DNA from: Pseudonocardia sp. N23
GTDB taxonomy: Bacteria; Actinomycetota; Actinomycetes; Mycobacteriales; Pseudonocardiaceae
NCBI RefSeq assembly: GCF_002583555.1
Contig: NZ_BEGX01000028.1
Coordinates: forward strand, 1-64,000
Direction: 5' to 3'
DNA length: 64,000 bases
A program made the translations under genes and the position numbers. The notes under the pieces were generated by a model, which saw nothing but the letters and a program-made list of their open reading frames with translations, was not told where the DNA came from and did not search any database. Positions 46,650 through 56,625 of the stretch are shown piece after piece. Within the stretch, counting starts at the first letter, position 1. Every line of letters begins with the position of its first letter.

Positions 46650-47648
46650 TCAGCCCGGGCCCACCTGCGGTCCGGGCGGCGGCTCGGCCCGGCGCACGAC
46701 GAGCCTGCCATCTCGGCGGACGAGGTCCAAGCCGCCCGGGAGGGCGACCCCGCCCTGACCACGCCAGCTGCCGACGAGATCGTCGGCGGACCGCAGGTGC
46801 AGGTCGGTGAGATCGTTCACACCCGCGTCGTGCAGCCAGGCGCGCAGCACGCGGCGGCGCACCGCGGGCGCCACCTCGGCGAGCGGTGCGGCGTGCAGGT
46901 CCGGCCCGTCGGCGGCGGCCTCGCGGGCCCGGTCCGCGAGCGCGTCGAGGGCCTCGCCGTCGTCGCGCAGCTGAGCGGCGGTGCGGGCCAGCGCCTCGGC
47001 GACGCCGCCCGCGAGGACGTCCTCCAGCAGCGGCAGCACCTCGTGGCGCAGGCGGACGCGGGTGAAGCGCGGGTCGTCGTTGTGCGGGTCGTTCCACACC
47101 CGCACCCCCAGCTCCGCGCAGGCCGCCCGGGTGACCCCGCGGCGGACGTCGAGCAGCGGGCGCACCCAGGGCGCATCCCAGGTCCGCATGCCGGCGATCG
47201 AGCGCGGCCCCGACCCCCGGCCGAGGCCGAGCAGGACCGTCTCGGCCTGGTCGTCGAGGGTGTGGGCGAGCAGCACCGGGCTGTGCGGGTCGGGCCGCGC
47301 GGCGCGCAGGGCGGCGTAGCGGGCGCGCCGGGCCGCGGCCTCCGTGCCACCGGGTCCGTCGACGACGACGGCGTGCACGGTCGCTGTTACGCCGTGGCCG
47401 GCCAGCGCCGCCGCCACGGCGGCGGAGCGGGCCGCGGAGCCGTCCTGCAGGGCGTGGTCGACGATCGCGGCGTGCACGCGGCCGGGCAGCTCCGCCGCGG
47501 CGGCGAGGGTGAGCGCGAGCGAGTCGGCACCCCCGGAACAGCCGACGACGACCGGCGCGGCCGCGACGTCGGCGGGCAGGGCGGCGAGCGCGCGGCGGAC
47601 GGCGAGGCGCAGCCGCACGACGGCCGCCCCGGCCCGGGTCGCGGTCAT
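46650..47648 (-). CDS. tilS: tRNA(Ile)-lysidine synthase
   Basis: Modifies the CAU anticodon of tRNA-Ile to lysidine (332 residues). The PP-loop motif is [16 protein letters not shown], followed by [20 protein letters not shown] and RPLLDVRR. The C-terminal specificity domain is short, as in mycobacteria. It starts with ATG 8 bp from the metalloprotease gene stop and runs toward hpt. Confidence 0.93.
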   Translation of the reverse strand: MTATRAGAAVVRLRLAVRRALAALPADVAAAPVVVGCSGGADSLALTLAAAAELPGRVHAAIVDHALQDGSAARSAAVAAALAGHGVTATVHAVVVDGPGGTEAAARRARYAALRAARPDPHSPVLLAHTLDDQAETVLLGLGRGSGPRSIAGMRTWDAPWVRPLLDVRRGVTRAACAELGVRVWNDPHNDDPRFTRVRLRHEVLPLLEDVLAGGVAEALARTAAQLRDDGEALDALADRAREAAADGPDLHAAPLAEVAPAVRRRVLRAWLHDAGVNDLTDLHLRSADDLVGSWRGQGGVALPGGLDLVRRDGRLVVRRAEPPPGPQVGPG

Positions 47649-47655
47649 GTCGTGC

Positions 47656-48735
47656 TCAGCCCACGCGGCGCAGCCACGCGGCCGGGTCGGCCAGCTCCGC
47701 CCGGGTGGGCAGCGTCTCCGGCGACTCCCACACGCGGTTGAACCCGTCCATTCCGATGGCCAGCACCACGTAGGAGGTGAACGCCGACCCCACCGCGTAC
47801 TGCTTCATCTTCGCCTCGACGCCCAGCAGCGCCCGCAGCAGCCGGTCGAGCAGCCCGCCTCCGCGGCGGCGGACCGTGAACCGCTGTCGGATCGTCGTGA
47901 CGCTGGGGACGACGTCGGGGCCGACCGCGTCCATGACGTGGTCGGCGTGGCCCTCCAGGAGTGTCGTGAGGGCGAGCAGCCGGTCGAGGACGGCGCGCTG
48001 CTCCGGCCCCTGCAGCAGCTCGATGATCGCGAGCGCGTCGCCGCGCGTCTCCCGCATCCGCTTCGCGACCTCGGGCAGCCGGGCGAGGACGTCGGAACCG
48101 TCGGTGTCGGCCAGCGACAGGAACTGCGACACCTGGCCCGCGAAGTGGTCCCGCAGCCACGGCACGGCGGTGAACTGCAGCCGGTGCGTCGCCTCGTGCA
48201 GGCAGACCCACAGCCCGAAGTCGGTGGACGGCACGTCGAGCGCCCGGTGGGCGGCGTGCACGTTCGGGGCGACGAGCAGCAGCCGGCCCGCGTGGTCGGA
48301 GCCGCCGAACGGGTCGTACTGGCCCAGGACACGCCCGCCGAGGTAGGCGAGCACCGAACCGACCTGCAGGGCCGCCGTGGTGCCGGTGACGGCCTTGGCG
48401 ACCTTGGGCGTCCGTGGCAGGGCGGCGCCGGCGGTGAGGGCGGCCATGCCGTCGACGGCCGCGGCGGCCCACGCGGGCCGGTCGACGACGTCGGCGGGCA
48501 ACAGCGGCAGCCCCTCGCCCAGGCCGGTCACCGTGCGGACGTGACCCTCCGCGACAGCCGCGTCGGCGCGCAGCCGCACGACCAGCTCCCGGGCCTCCGC
48601 GCGGGACGCCTGCGGGCCCGACGACATCAGCCGGGCCGCGGTGCGCTTGGCGAGATCCCAGTTCACCGGCAGACCGGAGTCGGCGGGCGCGGACGTTTGC
48701 GTCAGGGCTGGTGGCACACGTCCGAGGCTACGCAC
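47656..48735 (-). CDS. Zinc-dependent metalloprotease (DUF2342 family)
   Basis: A 359-residue protein of the actinobacterial DUF2342 family, called F420-biosynthesis-associated or zincin-like. The motif VCLHEATHRLQFTAVPWLRD supplies HEXXH with a distal ligand likely in the ELLQGPEQRAVLDRL/EGHADHVMD region. It holds the place of Rv3626c between dacB and tilS. Function unproven. The start is GTG at 48735; a GTG at 48717 is equally possible as neither has a clear ribosome site. Confidence 0.85.
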   Translation of the reverse strand: MRSLGRVPPALTQTSAPADSGLPVNWDLAKRTAARLMSSGPQASRAEARELVVRLRADAAVAEGHVRTVTGLGEGLPLLPADVVDRPAWAAAAVDGMAALTAGAALPRTPKVAKAVTGTTAALQVGSVLAYLGGRVLGQYDPFGGSDHAGRLLLVAPNVHAAHRALDVPSTDFGLWVCLHEATHRLQFTAVPWLRDHFAGQVSQFLSLADTDGSDVLARLPEVAKRMRETRGDALAIIELLQGPEQRAVLDRLLALTTLLEGHADHVMDAVGPDVVPSVTTIRQRFTVRRRGGGLLDRLLRALLGVEAKMKQYAVGSAFTSYVVLAIGMDGFNRVWESPETLPTRAELADPAAWLRRVG

Positions 48736-48765
48736 CCGGCGCGCCCGAGGCCGGGTCCAGCAGGG

Positions 48766-50184
48766 TCAGCGGCAGCCGCAGCGGCTCAGCGCCGCCGCGA
48801 TCGTGTCCAGCCGCGGGCGGACGTCGGCGGGGTTGGGGCCGTTGGACATGAACGCGAACACCAGCAGCCGGCCGTCGGCCGTCGTGACCACGCCCGCGAG
48901 GCTGCTCACCCCCGTCAGCGTACCCGTCTTGGCCCGCACCACCCCGCGTCCCGACGACGACGTCCCCGCGCCGAACCGGTCCTCCAGGGTGCCGTCGCCC
49001 CCGGCGACGGGCAGGCCGCCCAGGATCGGGCGCAGGAACTCCGTGTCGTGTGCCGACTGCGGCGGCGTGCTCGCGACCGCGAGGATCGCACCGAGCAGCC
49101 GCGGCGGGACGCGGTCGGCAGTCGACAGCCCGCTGCCGTCGACGAGCACCGCGCCCTTGGGGTCGATACCGGCCTGGCTCAGCGCCGCCAGCACCTGCGC
49201 GGCCGCCCCGGTGAACGACGGCTCGCCGCCGCGGGCGATCGCGACCTCGCGCGCGAGGATCTCGGCGAGCACGTTGTCCGACGTCTCCAGCAGGTGCTCG
49301 ACGAGGTCGGAGATCGACGCCGACGACACCGTGCCGAGCACCTTCGCGTTGGGTGGTGCCGTGCCGGTGGCGACATTCGACGCGTCGACGCCCAGCTCCT
49401 TCGCCAGCGCCTCGCCCGCCTGCTGGGCGGGGTCGTTCACCCGGGTACCGTCCTGCGCGCCCGGGTCGACGCGGCCGCCGTCGAGCATCAGCGGCTCGAT
49501 GGGCGTCACGAACCCGCCGGCGACGTCCGCCGGGTCCCAGCCCTGCGCCAGCCCCGGGCCCGTGTAGCGGCTCGTGTCGACGACGACCGAGGTCACCTTC
49601 TGCGTGCCGAGGGACCGCTTCACCGCGGCGGCGAGGTCGGTCAGCCGGGCCGGCTGCGGGTACACCGAGTCCTTGCCGGCGGGCAGGGCCGTCAACGTCG
49701 GGTCGCCCCCGCCGACGAGCACGACCGAGCCGGGCGTGGGTCCGGCGACGACGCGCGTGTACAGGTGCTCGGTGCCGGCGAGGCTGAGCAGCGCGGCCGC
49801 CGACGTCAACAGCTTCGCCGTCGAGCCCGGGACGAGTGCGGCGTCAGGCGTCTGCTGCCACAGCGGCGTACCGGTGGCCGGGTCGACCACGACCCCGCCG
49901 AAGGTGCCCAGCGCCACGCCGCGCGTCACGGGATCGAGTGCCCCTGCCAGGCCCGAGCTCGACGGCAGCGGCGCGGTGGCCGCCAGCCCGCCCAGAGCCG
50001 GGACCGGCACCGGCATGGCGACGGCCTCCTGCGCGCCCGCACTCCCCAGCAGCGACGGGGCCGACAGCGCGACGACGGAACCCGTCGCCGCTGCCGTCAC
50101 CAGCACGGTGAGCACCACCACGGTGCGACGGAGGCCACGACCCGGGACTCGGAACGTATCGCCGATCTTACGTCCGAAACCCAC
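48766..50184 (-). CDS. dacB: D-alanyl-D-alanine carboxypeptidase/endopeptidase (PBP4 type)
   Basis: Penicillin-binding protein of 472 residues acting on peptidoglycan outside the membrane. It begins with a basic start and a signal or anchor helix ([20 protein letters not shown]). Active-site motifs: SxxK in [12 protein letters not shown], SxN in [11 protein letters not shown] and KTG in [15 protein letters not shown]. The insert domain between the first two is typical of PBP4. It is divergent from ppa, as in mycobacteria. Confidence 0.93.
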   Translation of the reverse strand: MGFGRKIGDTFRVPGRGLRRTVVVLTVLVTAAATGSVVALSAPSLLGSAGAQEAVAMPVPVPALGGLAATAPLPSSSGLAGALDPVTRGVALGTFGGVVVDPATGTPLWQQTPDAALVPGSTAKLLTSAAALLSLAGTEHLYTRVVAGPTPGSVVLVGGGDPTLTALPAGKDSVYPQPARLTDLAAAVKRSLGTQKVTSVVVDTSRYTGPGLAQGWDPADVAGGFVTPIEPLMLDGGRVDPGAQDGTRVNDPAQQAGEALAKELGVDASNVATGTAPPNAKVLGTVSSASISDLVEHLLETSDNVLAEILAREVAIARGGEPSFTGAAAQVLAALSQAGIDPKGAVLVDGSGLSTADRVPPRLLGAILAVASTPPQSAHDTEFLRPILGGLPVAGGDGTLEDRFGAGTSSSGRGVVRAKTGTLTGVSSLAGVVTTADGRLLVFAFMSNGPNPADVRPRLDTIAAALSRCGCR

Positions 50185-50345
50185 CCGTTCCTCCTACCTG
50201 CACGATCGTGCCGGGACGTGACCCGTACCCCCGGAGGGTCCACGCCGGCGGGCGGTCCCCCACACTAGAGGTAGGCGCCGGGGCCGGTCGCCCGACCGGC
50301 GTCGGCTCCCGACAGCCGCCACCGACCCATCAGGAGCAACGAACC

Positions 50346-50858
50346 GTGGACTTCGACGTCACCATCGAGATCCCCAAGGGCGGCCGGAACAAGTACGAGG
50401 TGGACCACGAGACGGGCCGCATCCGACTCGACCGGACCCTGTTCACCGCGACGCAGTACCCGGCCGACTACGGATTCATCGAGGACAGCCTCGGTGAGGA
50501 CGGCGACCCTCTCGACGCGCTGGTCCTCGTGCAGGAGCCGACGTTCCCGGGCTGCCTGATCCGCGCCCGCACGATCGGCATGTTCCGGATGAAGGACGAG
50601 AAGGGCGGCGACGACAAGGTCCTCTGCGTCCCCGCCGACGACCCCCGCCAGGAGCACCTGCGCGACATCCACCACCTGCCCGAGTTCGACCGCGCGGAGA
50701 TCCAGCACTTCTTCGAGATCTACAAGACGCTGGAGCCCGGCAAGAGCGTCGAGGGTGCCACCTGGGTGGGCCGCACCGACGCCGAGGCCGAGATCCACGC
50801 GTCCTGGAAGCGCGCCCGGGAGGCCGGCGAGGCGCACGGCGCCCGTTCGATCGGCTAG
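50346..50858 (+). CDS. ppa: Inorganic pyrophosphatase
   Basis: Family I soluble pyrophosphatase (170 residues) pulling biosynthetic reactions by hydrolysing PPi. It shows [39 protein letters not shown] and the signature [11 protein letters not shown], with [14 protein letters not shown]. Start GTG at 50346 with AGGAG upstream; the frame to 50208 is not needed. Confidence 0.95.
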   Translation: MDFDVTIEIPKGGRNKYEVDHETGRIRLDRTLFTATQYPADYGFIEDSLGEDGDPLDALVLVQEPTFPGCLIRARTIGMFRMKDEKGGDDKVLCVPADDPRQEHLRDIHHLPEFDRAEIQHFFEIYKTLEPGKSVEGATWVGRTDAEAEIHASWKRAREAGEAHGARSIG

Positions 50859-50891
50859 GAGGACTTCGCACCCACCGGGGTGCCGGCCGCG

Positions 50892-51422
50892 TCAGCGTCG
50901 CCCGGCGGCACCCGGGGGTGTCCTCGCGGCCCGGAACCGCTCGAAGTCGGTGGTGAACCGTGCCAGCAGGCCGGCGAACCGGTCGCGTTCCTCACCCGGC
51001 CAGTGCGCGAGCAACCGCGCGATGCCCTCGTCGCGAAGCCGCCGGTTCTCGACGAGGACCCGCTCCCCCTCGGCCGTCGCGACGAGCAGCACGGCCCGCC
51101 CGTCGGCGGGGTCCGACACGCGCTGCACGAGCCCGAGCTTGACGAGCTGGGCGATCTGCCTGCTCACCGTCGACGGGTCCGAGTGCACCACCTCGGCCAG
51201 TGCGCTCGACCGGTACGGGCCGCCGTCGACGAGGTGCACGAGCAGGACGTACGTCGCGCGGTCGACGCCGTCGGGATGCTCGATGTGGTGCTGGGCGTAG
51301 GCCCGCTCGATGAGCCGCACGAGGCGCACCAGCTCGTTGCCGATGCGCCCGGCACCGCCGAGATCGAGCTCGTCGTCCCCGGACCCGGGCTCCTCGCCCG
51401 GCGACACCTCGAACTCCGACAC
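50892..51422 (-). CDS. MarR-family regulator
   Basis: A 176-residue winged-helix regulator: helix-turn-helix YRSSALAEVVHSDPSTVSRQ and the wing KLGLVQRVSDPADGRAVLLV. MarR proteins respond to phenolics, drugs or CoA thioesters. It lies 8 bp after the thiolase stop on the same strand, so it is probably co-transcribed with and may control that operon. Start chosen at GTG 51422; the ribosome site is weak. Confidence 0.85.
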   Translation of the reverse strand: MSEFEVSPGEEPGSGDDELDLGGAGRIGNELVRLVRLIERAYAQHHIEHPDGVDRATYVLLVHLVDGGPYRSSALAEVVHSDPSTVSRQIAQLVKLGLVQRVSDPADGRAVLLVATAEGERVLVENRRLRDEGIARLLAHWPGEERDRFAGLLARFTTDFERFRAARTPPGAAGRR

Positions 51423-51430
51423 CTCGTGGC

Positions 51431-52642
51431 TCAGACGCGCTCGAACACCGCGGCCAGGCCCTGCCCGCCGCCGATGCACATCGTCTCCAGCCCGTAGCGG
51501 GCGTCGCGGCGCACCATCTCGCGGGTGAGGGTGGCGAGGATTCGCCCGCCCGTGGCGCCGACGGGATGTCCCAGCGAGATGCCCGACCCGTTGACGTTGA
51601 CGCGGTCGAAGTCGGCCGGCGTCAGCTTCCACTCACGGGTGCAGGCCAGGACCTGCGCGGCGAACGCCTCGTTCAGCTCGATGAGGTCGATGTCACCGAG
51701 CGCCAGCTCGGCCTGCGCGAGCGCCTTCGCGACGGCCGGGACCGGGCCGATCCCCATCGTCGCCGGAGCGACCCCGCCGAGTCCCCAGGACACCAGCCGC
51801 ACCAGCGGGCGCAGCCCCAGCTCCTCGGCCCGCTCGGGGCTGGTGACGATGCAGACCGCGGCGCCGTCGTTCTGCCCCGAGGCGTTCCCGGCGGTGACCG
51901 TCGCGTCCGGGTCGTCGCGGCCCAGGATCGGCCGCAGCGTCGCCAGGGTCTCGACGTTCGAGTCGGCGCGGATGTGCTCGTCGGTGTCGACGACCGTGTC
52001 ACCCTTGCGGCCCTTGATCGTCACCGGGACGATCTCGTCGGCGAACCGGCCCTCGCGCTGCGCCGCGGCGGCCCGCTGGTGGGAGCGGACCGAGAGCTCG
52101 TCCTGCTCCTCGCGCGGGATGGCGTACTCGCGGCGCAGGTTCTCCGCCGTCTCCAGCATCCCGCCGGGCACCGGGAAGTTGACCCCGCCCGCGGTGACCC
52201 GGCCACGGGAGAGCGCGTCGTGCAGCATCACGCCCGGACCCGCCTTGGCACCCCAGCGCATGCCCGTCGAGTAGAACGGCGCGCCCGACATCGACTCCGC
52301 CCCGCCCGCCAGTACGACCTCCGCGGCCCCGGACGACACCTGCATGGCCGCGTAGATCACCGCCTGCAGGCCCGAACCGCAGCGGCGGTCGATCTGGATG
52401 CCGCCCGCGGTGATCGGCAGCCCGGCGTCGAGGGCGGCGACCCGCCCGATCGCGGGCGCGTCCATCGTCGGGTAGCAGTGGCCGAGGACGACGTCGTCGA
52501 CCGCGGAGCCGGGCAGCCCGGTGCGGTCCAGCAGCGCCGCCAGGACCGTCGCGGCCAGCTGATGGGCGGGCACGTCGCGCAGCGCCCCACCGAACCCTCC
52601 CACCGGGGTCCGCAGGGGCTCGCAGATCACGGCGTCGCGCAT
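51431..52642 (-). CDS. Acetyl-CoA acetyltransferase (thiolase)
   Basis: A 403-residue thiolase condensing or cleaving acyl-CoA units. Nucleophilic Cys lies in DRRCGSGLQAV, the His in GHPVGATGGRI and the second Cys in METMCIGGGQGLAAVFE. It lies between the MaoC-like gene and the MarR regulator, a likely small fatty-acid or ketone-body catabolic operon. Whether it is biosynthetic or degradative cannot be told from sequence alone. Confidence 0.9.
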   Translation of the reverse strand: MRDAVICEPLRTPVGGFGGALRDVPAHQLAATVLAALLDRTGLPGSAVDDVVLGHCYPTMDAPAIGRVAALDAGLPITAGGIQIDRRCGSGLQAVIYAAMQVSSGAAEVVLAGGAESMSGAPFYSTGMRWGAKAGPGVMLHDALSRGRVTAGGVNFPVPGGMLETAENLRREYAIPREEQDELSVRSHQRAAAAQREGRFADEIVPVTIKGRKGDTVVDTDEHIRADSNVETLATLRPILGRDDPDATVTAGNASGQNDGAAVCIVTSPERAEELGLRPLVRLVSWGLGGVAPATMGIGPVPAVAKALAQAELALGDIDLIELNEAFAAQVLACTREWKLTPADFDRVNVNGSGISLGHPVGATGGRILATLTREMVRRDARYGLETMCIGGGQGLAAVFERV

Positions 52643-52691
52643 GGATCCCCCTCGGGGTTCTCTGGTCCTGCTCGCCGGGCCGGCCGGACGC

Positions 52692-53144
52692 TCAGAGGTA
52701 CTGGCGGGTCAGCCACTCGGCGACCAGTGCGGGCCGCGCCGAACCCTCGATCTCGACCGTCACCTTGGTGGTGATCTGCACGCCGCCCTCGACGTCGCCC
52801 ACCTCGGCCAGCTCGACGACGCCACGCACCTTGCTGCCCACGGGAACCGGCGACGTGAAGCGGACGCGGTTCAGGCCGTAGTTGACGCCCATCTTCGTGC
52901 CCTCGACGGAGTACACGTCCTTGAGCAGGCTCGGCAGCAGCGACAGCGTCAGGAACCCGTGGGCGATCGTCGTGCCGAAGGGCCCCTTCGCCGCCTTGTC
53001 GACGTCGACATGGATCCACTGGTGATCATCGGTCGCGTCGGCGAAGCCGTCGATCCTGCTCTGGTCGACGGTGAACCATCCGCTCTCGCCGATGGTCTCC
53101 CCGACGGCCGCACGCAGCTCGTCAACACCGTTGAAGACGCGCAT
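52692..53144 (-). CDS. MaoC-family enoyl-CoA hydratase-like protein
   Basis: A 150-residue hot-dog fold protein. The R-hydratase motif is visible as FADATDDHQWIHVDVDKAAK (Asp and His catalytic) and PFGTTIAHGFLTLSLLP. It is 49 bp upstream of the thiolase on the same strand and may supply or use its acyl-CoA. Confidence 0.87.
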   Translation of the reverse strand: MRVFNGVDELRAAVGETIGESGWFTVDQSRIDGFADATDDHQWIHVDVDKAAKGPFGTTIAHGFLTLSLLPSLLKDVYSVEGTKMGVNYGLNRVRFTSPVPVGSKVRGVVELAEVGDVEGGVQITTKVTVEIEGSARPALVAEWLTRQYL

Positions 53145-53431
53145 CCCACTCCCTCGCTCCGCTGCCGCCGGCCACCCGGCCGGCGCGGATCACATTGCCA
53201 CACCGGTCGTCCGACCGGACATCGCGCGGAACGCGGTGAGCGCCACAGGCCGCAGTCGCCACCACGGTTCGCGATGGCACGGCCGGGGGCACTAATGTGC
53301 GGCCTGCGACAGGGGCGTAGGGGCCGGGAGCCGCGGGGGCGGGCATCCGGTCCCGTCGAGGAGACGGTGGGTGCCATGCGACGACCGCACGGGTGCGCCC
53401 GGGCGTCCTGCGCACCGTCTCCGGGTCCGCG
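53145..53431. other. Divergent intergenic region
   Basis: About 290 bp between the MaoC-like gene and the MEDS/ATPase gene. No convincing gene, tRNA or strong palindrome was found; it must contain the two divergent promoters. Confidence 0.45.
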
Positions 53432-54343
53432 ATGACCGAACCCCTCCACGAAGGCGTCCCCTTCAGCTCGCCCGCCGCGCTCGCCGTCCAGCTCGCGCCC
53501 CGGCTGCGCAGCGCGATCGACGCCGCCGGGCCAGTCGTCGTCGTCCTCGACCGGCCCGAACGCGACGCGGTGCACGCCGAGCTCGGCGCCGCCGCCGACG
53601 ACGTCGAGTTCCTCGACCCGGCCGACGTCTACCGGGTGCCCGCCTTCACCGTCGCGGTCCGCTGGGCCCGGCTCGCGCGGCGGACCGCTCCCGGCGGGTA
53701 CGCGACGGTCGTCGCCCAGCACGTCGACGCCCCTGTCGGCGACGGTCCCGGCTACTGGGCCCGGCTCGACGCCGCGCTCGACATCGCGCTCCCCGGGCTG
53801 CCGGTGGAGGTGCTGTGCCCCTTCCCCGACACCGTCGAGGAACGGCTGCTGCGCAGCGCCACCCACCGGACGCTGCTCTCGTCCGGACACTCGGTGCGCA
53901 GCGACGGCTACCGCATGCCGCTCGACGTCGTCGCCGAGTTCCCGCCCCCACCCCCGCCGGAGCTCGGCCCGCCCACCCACATCCAGGAGTTCGCGCTCGA
54001 CGGCCTCGCCGTACTACGCCGCGCCGTCGCGACCCTGTCCACCGGCGCCGGGCTGTCGACCGAGCGGGTCGCCGACTTCGTGCTCGCCGTCAACGAGATC
54101 GCCAGCAACAGCGTCGAGCACGGCCCCGGATCCGGCACGCTGCGGTTGTGGAGCCTCGACGGTCAGGTCGTCGCCGAGGTGCGGGACGCCGGCCGGATGC
54201 AGGTCCCGTTCCCCGGCCTGGTCGCGCCGTCGCCGACGGGCGCGCGGGGCCGCGGGCTGTGGCTCGCCTCGGAGCTCTCCGACGTGCTGCAGGTGTGGAG
54301 CGACGGGTCCGGCACCGTCATTCGGGTGACCATGACGCTCTGA
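53432..54343 (+). CDS. MEDS-domain and HATPase (RsbW-like) protein
   Basis: A 303-residue protein. The N-terminal half (ATVVAQHVDAPVGDGPGYWA, LPVEVLCPFPDTVEERLLRS) is a MEDS-type sensor region of the DcmR family. The C-terminal part is an RsbW-like ATP-binding domain (FVLAVNEIASNSVEHGPGSG with the N-box, DAGRMQVP, TGARGRGLWLASEL). Proteins of this design act as anti-sigma factors or serine kinases in actinobacteria. No anti-anti-sigma or sigma gene is adjacent, so the partner is elsewhere. Confidence 0.8.
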   Translation: MTEPLHEGVPFSSPAALAVQLAPRLRSAIDAAGPVVVVLDRPERDAVHAELGAAADDVEFLDPADVYRVPAFTVAVRWARLARRTAPGGYATVVAQHVDAPVGDGPGYWARLDAALDIALPGLPVEVLCPFPDTVEERLLRSATHRTLLSSGHSVRSDGYRMPLDVVAEFPPPPPPELGPPTHIQEFALDGLAVLRRAVATLSTGAGLSTERVADFVLAVNEIASNSVEHGPGSGTLRLWSLDGQVVAEVRDAGRMQVPFPGLVAPSPTGARGRGLWLASELSDVLQVWSDGSGTVIRVTMTL

Positions 54344-54381
54344 ACCGCCGATGGTCCCGGTCGCGGCGGCACACTGACCCG

Positions 54382-55188
54382 ATGGACCCCGTCGCGCGCT
54401 TCGGCGCCCTCGTGGGCCGCGGCGAGCCCGATCTCGACGTCGGCGCGCTCGCCATCGCCGCGGGCGCCCACCCCGGCCTCGATCCCGACCGCTGGATCGC
54501 CGAGCTCGACCGCCTCGCCGCCGCCGTCCCCGCCGACTCGGGGCTGTCCGGCCTGCTGGAGCTGCTGTTCGAGGTCGAAGGTTTCCGCGGCAACACCGAG
54601 GACTACTACGACCCGCGCAACTCCCTGCTGCCGCACGTCCTGAAGCGGCGCACCGGCATCCCGATCACCCTGGCCGTCGTCGCGATCGAGGTGGGCCGCA
54701 GGGTGGGGGTGGAGCTGCAGGGTGTCGGCATGCCCGGGCACTTCCTGGTCCGGGACACGGCATCCGGCGCACACGTCGACGTCTTCGCCGGCGGCAGGCT
54801 GCTCGACGACACCGACTGCGAACAGCTCTTCCGCGCGGCCACGGGTGCCGACCGGTCCGTGGAGTTCACCACCGACCTGCTGCCGCGGGTGAACAACCGC
54901 CAGATCCTGATCCGGATGCTCCAGAACCTGCGCGGCGTCTACGCCCGCCGCCGCCGGCCCGTCGACCTCGAATGGGTGCTGCGGATGCAGCTCACCGTGC
55001 CCGGCCCCGCCGAGACCGCTGTCCCGCTGCTCACCGAGCTCGCCGGCGCACTCGGCGAACAGGCCCGCTGGCCCGAGGCCGCCCGGATCCTGCGCAAGGC
55101 CGCCGAGGACCCCGACGCCCCCCTCGACGCCCAGCAGCGCGACGCGTTGCGCGACACCGCACGCTCCCAGCTGGCCAACCTGAACTGA
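54382..55188 (+). CDS. SirB1-family transglutaminase-like/TPR protein
   Basis: A 268-residue SirB1-like protein: transglutaminase-fold core with YYDPRNSLLPHVLKRRTGIP, GVGMPGHFLVRD and HVDVFAGGRLLDDTDCEQLF, followed by TPR-like helices (LRMQLTVPGPAETAVPLLTEL). Cys and His candidates are visible, but the enzymatic role is not established for the family. It starts at ATG 54382, 38 bp after the ATPase gene, and runs toward surE. Confidence 0.83.
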   Translation: MDPVARFGALVGRGEPDLDVGALAIAAGAHPGLDPDRWIAELDRLAAAVPADSGLSGLLELLFEVEGFRGNTEDYYDPRNSLLPHVLKRRTGIPITLAVVAIEVGRRVGVELQGVGMPGHFLVRDTASGAHVDVFAGGRLLDDTDCEQLFRAATGADRSVEFTTDLLPRVNNRQILIRMLQNLRGVYARRRRPVDLEWVLRMQLTVPGPAETAVPLLTELAGALGEQARWPEAARILRKAAEDPDAPLDAQQRDALRDTARSQLANLN

Positions 55189-55270
55189 CGATGGCCGGCG
55201 GACGACGGCCCGGATCCACCGAGGTGGGGCTGCTCTCGTCCGGCCGACGTGGCGTGAGCGCTCGCCTACC

Positions 55271-56083
55271 GTGGGGGACGTGGCTTCATCGCGGCGTCTC
55301 CGGGCACTGATCACCAACGACGACGGCATCGACTCCCCCGGACTGTGGGCGCTCGCCGCCGCGGTCCGCGACGCGGGTCTCGACGTCGTCGTCGCCGCCC
55401 CGCACGTCGACGCGAGTGGGGTCGGCGCCTCCGTGATCTCGGTGCGCGACGACGACGGCGTACGCGTCCACCCTCGGACCCTGCCGGGGCTCGACGGCGT
55501 ACCCGCCTTCGCCGTCGAGGGGCACCCCGCCTACATCGTCTACGCCGCGGGCCGTGGCTGGCTGCGCCCCGCACCCGACATCGTCGTCTCCGGGATCAAC
55601 CTGGGCGCCAACGTCGGCCGGTCGGTGCTGCACTCCGGGACCGTCGGCGCCGCGCTGACCGCCAGCCTGCAGGGCTGGTACGGCCTCGCGGTGTCGCTCG
55701 ACTCCGGCTGGGAGCCGCCCGAGGCCCCGCACTGGGACGCTGCGACGACCCTCGTGCCCGAGCTGCTCGACCTGCTGCTCGCGCGCGACCCCGGAACCGT
55801 CCTGTCGCTCAACGCCCCCGACGTCGAGGCCGGCGCCCTGCGAGAGTTGCGGGAGGCACACCTGGCAGAGTTCGGGAACGCGCAGGTCGTCGTCGAACAC
55901 CGGGAGGGCGACCCGCACGGGACGCTGCTGTCGTCGTTGCGCGACACGGCCGAGGAGCCCGCCCCGGACAGCGACATCGCCCTGCTCGCCGCAGGGCACC
56001 CGACCGTCACGGAACTGCGGACCGTCACCGGGGTGCCCGGATTGCTGGGCCGGATGGCGACATCAAACGCTCGCCGAGGGTAG
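55271..56083 (+). CDS. surE: 5'-nucleotidase SurE
   Basis: Metal-dependent nucleotidase/exopolyphosphatase (270 residues) of stationary-phase survival type. Metal motif LITNDDGIDSPGL, then VVVAAPHVDASGVGAS and the conserved VVSGINLGANVGRSVLHSGT with VGAALTA. Start GTG at 55271; GTG 55280 is also possible. The C-terminus is compact. Confidence 0.93.
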   Translation: MGDVASSRRLRALITNDDGIDSPGLWALAAAVRDAGLDVVVAAPHVDASGVGASVISVRDDDGVRVHPRTLPGLDGVPAFAVEGHPAYIVYAAGRGWLRPAPDIVVSGINLGANVGRSVLHSGTVGAALTASLQGWYGLAVSLDSGWEPPEAPHWDAATTLVPELLDLLLARDPGTVLSLNAPDVEAGALRELREAHLAEFGNAQVVVEHREGDPHGTLLSSLRDTAEEPAPDSDIALLAAGHPTVTELRTVTGVPGLLGRMATSNARRG

Positions 56084-56153
56084 TCACGTGTCACTTTGAG
56101 TGATTGACTCCCCCGGATCGTGAACGTGGTGTGGCGCAGGGCACCATCTGCGG

Positions 56154-56321
56154 ATGGACGCAGGGTGGAGCCGATCTGAATGGGCGACGCACTTCTCGCG
56201 GACGGTCGCCGAAGAGATCCGACTGGGCATCCGATCGGGCGTACTGACCTGGGCCGAGGCCGACGAGCTCCTCGCCCGCCTGCGCGTCGTCGTCGACCAG
56301 GCGCTGGAACCGATCGCCTGA
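56154..56321 (+). CDS. Small ORF, 55 residues
   Basis: ATG at 56154 to TGA at 56319-56321, too short for usual listings. The product is acidic with a helical periodicity (WATHFSRTVAEEIRLGIRSG, LTWAEADELLARLRVVVDQA), and third positions are about 80% G or C, as in real genes here. No clear ribosome site; an inverted repeat TCACTTTGAGTGA lies 60 bp upstream. Function unknown. Confidence 0.45.
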   Translation: MDAGWSRSEWATHFSRTVAEEIRLGIRSGVLTWAEADELLARLRVVVDQALEPIA

Positions 56322-56625
56322 CCGCTCACGCGGGGTGATCGGCGCGGCGTCCGAGGTCGTGCCGCGACGGCAGGTTCATCACGACGGCCCGACGTGCCGT
56401 CACGCCACCGCGTGAGCGCACCCGCGCCCGTTCGTGGGCATGCCCGTGACGATCCGGCCATGGCCGGCGCCCACGCGCCGACCACCGGGCACGATCCGGT
56501 TGTCCTCTTTCACGCCCGGGCCACGGTTGGCCGGTACGGGCGCTCGGCGTCCACCGCCGTCCGGGCCGGGATGGGCCTCGCCCTCGGGGCCCTGCGTGCG
56601 AGTCGAATCCCGGCCGGCGGCGCGA
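56322..56625. other. Intergenic region without recognised gene
   Basis: About 300 bp between the small ORF and the minus-strand hypothetical. I see no gene with normal codon use and no strong hairpin. A string CGAGTCGAATCCCGGC near 56599 resembles a tRNA T-arm, but no cloverleaf surrounds it. Confidence 0.4.

Noticed and set aside
56590..56625. Possible tRNA 3' end (CGAGTCGAATCCCGGC)
   Set aside because: Only a T-arm-like string is present; no acceptor, D or anticodon arm can be formed upstream or downstream.
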